Positions 15,230-18,003 of a DNA stretch of 18,003 nt are shown piece after piece; position 1 is the first letter of the stretch, and every line of letters begins with the position of its first letter. The stretch covers positions 1 through 18,003 of the forward strand of contig WTAY01000048.1 in NCBI GenBank assembly GCA_013139345.1. Direction: 5' to 3'. The notes under the pieces are model-generated. The model was not told the DNA's origin. It made no database searches and was given only the letters and a program-made list of their open reading frames with translations. The position numbers were made by a program, and so were the translations under genes. This stretch comes from Methylophaga sp. Its GTDB lineage: Bacteria; Pseudomonadota; Gammaproteobacteria; Nitrosococcales; Methylophagaceae.

Positions 15230-15967
15230 ATGGAATCTATGAATAAAACAGTACAGCTTGAAGCTGCCCGTGCTCTAGTCACAGCATTGGAATCAGATAA
15301 TGAGAAAGCTGCCGAACATCAACTTACTATTCTCACTCAATCTCAAGAAAGTGAGCTTTTCCACGAAGTAGGAAAGCTAACTCGAGAGCTCCATGAAGCC
15401 ATGAACAATTTTAATTTGGATTCACGATTAGTCGATTTGACTGAAAATGGCATGCCAAACACTCGTGAGCGCTTAAATTATGTCATTACGACAACAGAAG
15501 AGGCTGCTCACAAAACGCTAGGCTATATTGATCAAACCCTCCCCCTTGCTTCTGAACTTAAACTCACTGCTGAAAAAATCGACGAAAGTTGGCATCGTTT
15601 TCGCATGAGAGAAATGAACGCAGATGAGTTTCGCTCACTAAGCAAAGAAATTGAAGTTTATTTGCCAGAAGTGAAACAACATTCTGAACAGATCCACGCC
15701 AACTTATCAGAAATGATGCTGGCTCAAGGCTTCCAAGATCTGACAGGGCAAGTTATTCGCCAAGTTATCGACTTGGTTGAAGAGGTAGAAGATAATTTGG
15801 TGCGACTGGTAAAAATTGCCGGTCAGCATATTGAAAGTAAACCAAAAGACAACAAAGACGTTGATCCAATTAAAGCTGAGGGGCCTCAGATTAATGCTGG
15901 AGATAACCCTAATGTTGTTAATGATCAAGATGAGGTCGATGATTTGTTATCAAGTCTTGGCTTCTAA
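15230..15967 (+). CDS. cheZ: CheY-P phosphatase CheZ
   Basis: Removes phosphate from CheY-P to end the turning signal. 245 residues against 214 in E. coli. The long helical hairpin is evident. The catalytic segment FQDLTGQVI contains Q174 and D170, which correspond to E. coli Q147 and D143. A low-complexity linker (about 200-230) leads to the C-terminal CheY-docking peptide DEVDDLLSSLGF (234-245), nearly the E. coli ending. AAGG lies 6 nt before the ATG at 15230; a second ATG at 15239 is less well placed. Confidence 0.97.
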   Translation: MESMNKTVQLEAARALVTALESDNEKAAEHQLTILTQSQESELFHEVGKLTRELHEAMNNFNLDSRLVDLTENGMPNTRERLNYVITTTEEAAHKTLGYIDQTLPLASELKLTAEKIDESWHRFRMREMNADEFRSLSKEIEVYLPEVKQHSEQIHANLSEMMLAQGFQDLTGQVIRQVIDLVEEVEDNLVRLVKIAGQHIESKPKDNKDVDPIKAEGPQINAGDNPNVVNDQDEVDDLLSSLGF

Positions 15968-15980
15968 AGGATAAAAAAAG

Positions 15981-17948
15981 ATGGCAGCATTAGACTCTGA
16001 TGATGAAATCCTTCAAGACTTTTTAGTCGAAGCAGAAGAAATATTAGAAGGATTGAATGAACAGCTTGTTGAACTAGAAACTCAACCTGAAGATAGCGAG
16101 TTACTGAATGCTATTTTCCGAGGGTTTCATACAATCAAAGGCGGAGCAGGCTTTCTAAGCCTAGATGCCATGGTTGGCTTATGCCATAAATGTGAAGATT
16201 TATTTAATATTCTGCGTCAAGGCGATAAAGTTGTTGATGCGGAAATGATGGATACCTTCCTCAAAGTCCTCGACATCTTGAACAGTATGTTTGATGAAAC
16301 AAAATCAGGTGTATTCCCAACAGAAGCAGATCCTGCTGTTCTAAACCAGCTTGCCAACTACCTTAATGCTGATGCCCCTGTCGCAGAACCTGAGCCAACA
16401 CCTGAACCAGAAGTAGCGAGTCCTGCCGCTTCTGATAGTGATGACATTACTGATGATGAGTTTGAAGCATTACTCAATCAATTGCACGGTGATGGCGCAC
16501 CTGGTGTTGAAGATACAGAAAAGTCAGCAGAAGTCTCAACCCCAGAACCAGCGGCTCCTATAAAATCTGATAATGATGATATTACCGAAGAAGAATTTGA
16601 AGCATTACTCGATGAACTTCAGGGTAAACAACCAGCGGATAAAGAACCCGCGCCTGTTGCCAAGTCGCCTGAACCAGAAGTAAAAGCAGAACCTGAGCCA
16701 GCACCAGCGCCTATTGCAAAACCTGCCGTAACTAAGCCAGAACCTGCGGCAAAACCTGCCGCTGCCGCTAAACCAGCGGAAACAACTGTCCGTGTTGATA
16801 CTAGTCGTTTAGATGACATTATGAATATGGTCGGCGAGTTAGTACTTGTTCGTAACCGAATTAGCACATTAGAAACGGCTCTCGAAGACGAAGAAATGGC
16901 CAAGGCAGTCAATAATTTGGCTGTCGTAGTCGGTGATTTACAAACCGCGGTGATGAAAACACGCATGCAACCTATTAAAAAGGTGTTTGGGCGTTTCCCT
17001 CGCGTTGTTCGCGATCTTGCTCGTAGCTTGAAAAAAGATATTAATCTTGAACTTCGTGGTGAAGATACCGATTTAGATAAAAACTTAGTTGAAGCCCTAG
17101 CCGATCCACTTGTGCATTTAGTCCGAAATGCAGTTGATCATGGTGTTGAAATGCCAGATGTACGTGAAGCGGCAGGAAAAGCTCGTCAAGGTCAGGTTAT
17201 TTTAGGTGCTGCACAAGAAGGTGACCATATCTTACTGACCATCTCTGATGATGGCGCCGGTATGGATGCAGATATATTGCGAAGCAAAGCCGTTGAGAAA
17301 GGTATGATGGATGAAGAGTCAGCCTCTCGCCTTACAGACTCTGAATGTTATGCCTTAATTTTTGCTCCAGGCTTCTCAATGAAAGCTGAAATCTCTGATA
17401 TCTCGGGTCGAGGTGTGGGAATGGATGTTGTAAAAACAAGCATCTCAAAACTTAATGGTGTTATTGAAATAAAATCTGAAGTCGGTGTTGGCACAACCTT
17501 GTCTATTAAGGTTCCTCTAACGCTTGCTATCATGCCAACATTAATGGTCATGTTAGGCGACCAGATTTTTGCTTTCCCATTAGTCAGTGTTAATGAGATT
17601 TTTCACTTAGATTTAGAGAAAACAAATATCGTTGATGGTCAACAAACCATTATGGTAAGAAATAAAACGCTACCCCTCTTCTATTTAAGAAAATGGCTCG
17701 CAAGCAGCTTTAATGATATGGGTAACCCACCGGTTGAACATGTTGTTATTGTCAATGTCGGCACACAACGTGTAGGCTTTGTTGTAGACCAACTAATCGG
17801 TCAAGAAGAGGTAGTAATAAAACCATTAGGTGCCTTACTTCAAGGTACAAAAGGCTTAGCAGGGGCAACAATTACAGGTGATGGTCGTATTTCACTTATT
17901 CTTGATTTCCCTGAACTTATGGCTACCTATGCCCACAGAGGGTACTAA
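15981..17948 (+). CDS. cheA: Chemotaxis histidine kinase CheA
   Basis: Receptor-coupled kinase that phosphorylates CheY and CheB. 655 residues. The P1 Hpt domain is about 1-105 with phospho-His H50 in FHTIKGGAGFL. A Pro/Ala/Glu-rich region (about 131-268) follows, where a globular P2 domain would be expected; I see no folded P2 but two copies of a DDIT-x-x-EFEALL peptide (151-170 and 196-215). P3 dimerisation is from about 270 (VRVDTSRLDDIMNMVGELV). P4 ATPase has HLVRNAVDHG (379-388, N383), DDGAGMD (423-429) and GRGVGMD (476-482). P5, the CheW-like domain, runs from about 515 to the end. AAAGGA lies 9 nt before the ATG. Its stop overlaps the cheB ribosome-binding site. Confidence 0.98.
   Translation: MAALDSDDEILQDFLVEAEEILEGLNEQLVELETQPEDSELLNAIFRGFHTIKGGAGFLSLDAMVGLCHKCEDLFNILRQGDKVVDAEMMDTFLKVLDILNSMFDETKSGVFPTEADPAVLNQLANYLNADAPVAEPEPTPEPEVASPAASDSDDITDDEFEALLNQLHGDGAPGVEDTEKSAEVSTPEPAAPIKSDNDDITEEEFEALLDELQGKQPADKEPAPVAKSPEPEVKAEPEPAPAPIAKPAVTKPEPAAKPAAAAKPAETTVRVDTSRLDDIMNMVGELVLVRNRISTLETALEDEEMAKAVNNLAVVVGDLQTAVMKTRMQPIKKVFGRFPRVVRDLARSLKKDINLELRGEDTDLDKNLVEALADPLVHLVRNAVDHGVEMPDVREAAGKARQGQVILGAAQEGDHILLTISDDGAGMDADILRSKAVEKGMMDEESASRLTDSECYALIFAPGFSMKAEISDISGRGVGMDVVKTSISKLNGVIEIKSEVGVGTTLSIKVPLTLAIMPTLMVMLGDQIFAFPLVSVNEIFHLDLEKTNIVDGQQTIMVRNKTLPLFYLRKWLASSFNDMGNPPVEHVVIVNVGTQRVGFVVDQLIGQEEVVIKPLGALLQGTKGLAGATITGDGRISLILDFPELMATYAHRGY
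16431..16625 (+). repeat. Paired 20-residue repeat in the CheA linker
   Basis: Residues 151-170 (16431-16490) and 196-215 (16566-16625) are near-copies: SD-x-DDIT then D/E-D/E-EFEALL-x-x-L-x-G, separated by 25 residues. The copies differ at several DNA positions, so this is an older, protein-level repeat rather than a fresh duplication. The acidic-aromatic-LL pattern resembles the CheY-docking ends of FliM and CheZ. Confidence 0.85.
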
Positions 17949-17956
17949 GGAGAATC

Positions 17957-18003
17957 GTGTCTGTTCGTGTATTGATTGTTGATGATTCAGGATTTTTTCG
18001 TAG
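17957..18003 (+). CDS. cheB: CheB methylesterase, 5' end only (cut by window edge)
   Basis: The first 15 complete codons read (V/M)SVRVLIVDDSGFFR, the start of a receiver domain with the acidic pair DD. DDSGFFR is typical of CheB, which removes methyl groups from chemoreceptors after phosphorylation by CheA, and cheB follows cheA in this type of cluster. AAGGAG (17947-17952), overlapping the cheA stop, lies 4 nt before a GTG start at 17957. The esterase domain is outside the window, so another receiver-domain protein cannot be fully excluded. Confidence 0.8.
   Translation, partial: MSVRVLIVDDSGFFR

Noticed and set aside
3995..18003. A hidden novel system (defence genes, CRISPR, toxin-antitoxin, tRNA or riboswitch) inside the flagellar cluster
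   Set aside because: Nearly every base is used by recognisable flagellar or chemotaxis genes with gaps under 50 bp; the antisense frames are shadows of these genes.

Overview
This window is a gammaproteobacterial flagellar and chemotaxis gene cluster. It is AT-leaning (roughly 40% GC by eye). The order fliL-fliL-fliM-N-O-P-Q-R-flhB-flhA-flhF-flhG-fliA-cheY-cheZ-cheA-(cheB) matches the late flagellar/chemotaxis block of polarly flagellated Gammaproteobacteria such as Pseudomonas and Vibrio. CheZ, FlhF/FlhG and the CheY, FlhB and FlhG sequences all fit that class. A marine or methylotroph-type lineage is possible, but I cannot assign a genus.

Layout. Bases 1-55 hold only a short inverted repeat. 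On the minus strand, 56-2761 encodes a P2-type cation-pumping ATPase. A gap of about 260 bp follows, with a likely ATPase promoter and a GC-rich double-hairpin intergenic repeat containing a C10 run. Next, still on the minus strand, is psd (phosphatidylserine decarboxylase). Its probable promoter sits inside the leader of the divergent flagellar operon. From 3995 to the right edge everything is on the plus strand and tightly packed: gaps are mostly under 50 bp, with several 1-8 bp overlaps, so it is probably one long operon or a few overlapping transcripts.

How the genes work together. Two FliL paralogs support the stator/motor. FliM and FliN form the C-ring switch. FliO, P, Q, R, FlhB and FlhA form the flagellar type III export gate. 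FlhF (GTPase) and FlhG (MinD-like ATPase) set flagellar position and number. FliA is sigma-28 for late genes. CheA phosphorylates CheY, CheY-P binds FliM to switch rotation, CheZ dephosphorylates CheY-P, and CheB (cut by the window edge) handles receptor adaptation.

Most genes are ordinary family members, and I do not see a hidden new system such as a defence island, CRISPR array or biosynthetic cluster. The points most worth a second look are: (i) a CheA with no recognisable P2 domain but two copies of a short peptide resembling the CheY-binding peptides of FliM and CheZ in the same operon; (ii) tandem fliL paralogs with different membrane targeting; (iii) a duplicated N-terminal motif in FliN; (iv) poly-C tracts inside flhB and flhG at positions where slippage would give informative truncations; (v) a possible hairpin over the fliR translation start; and (vi) a TTG start for cheY.
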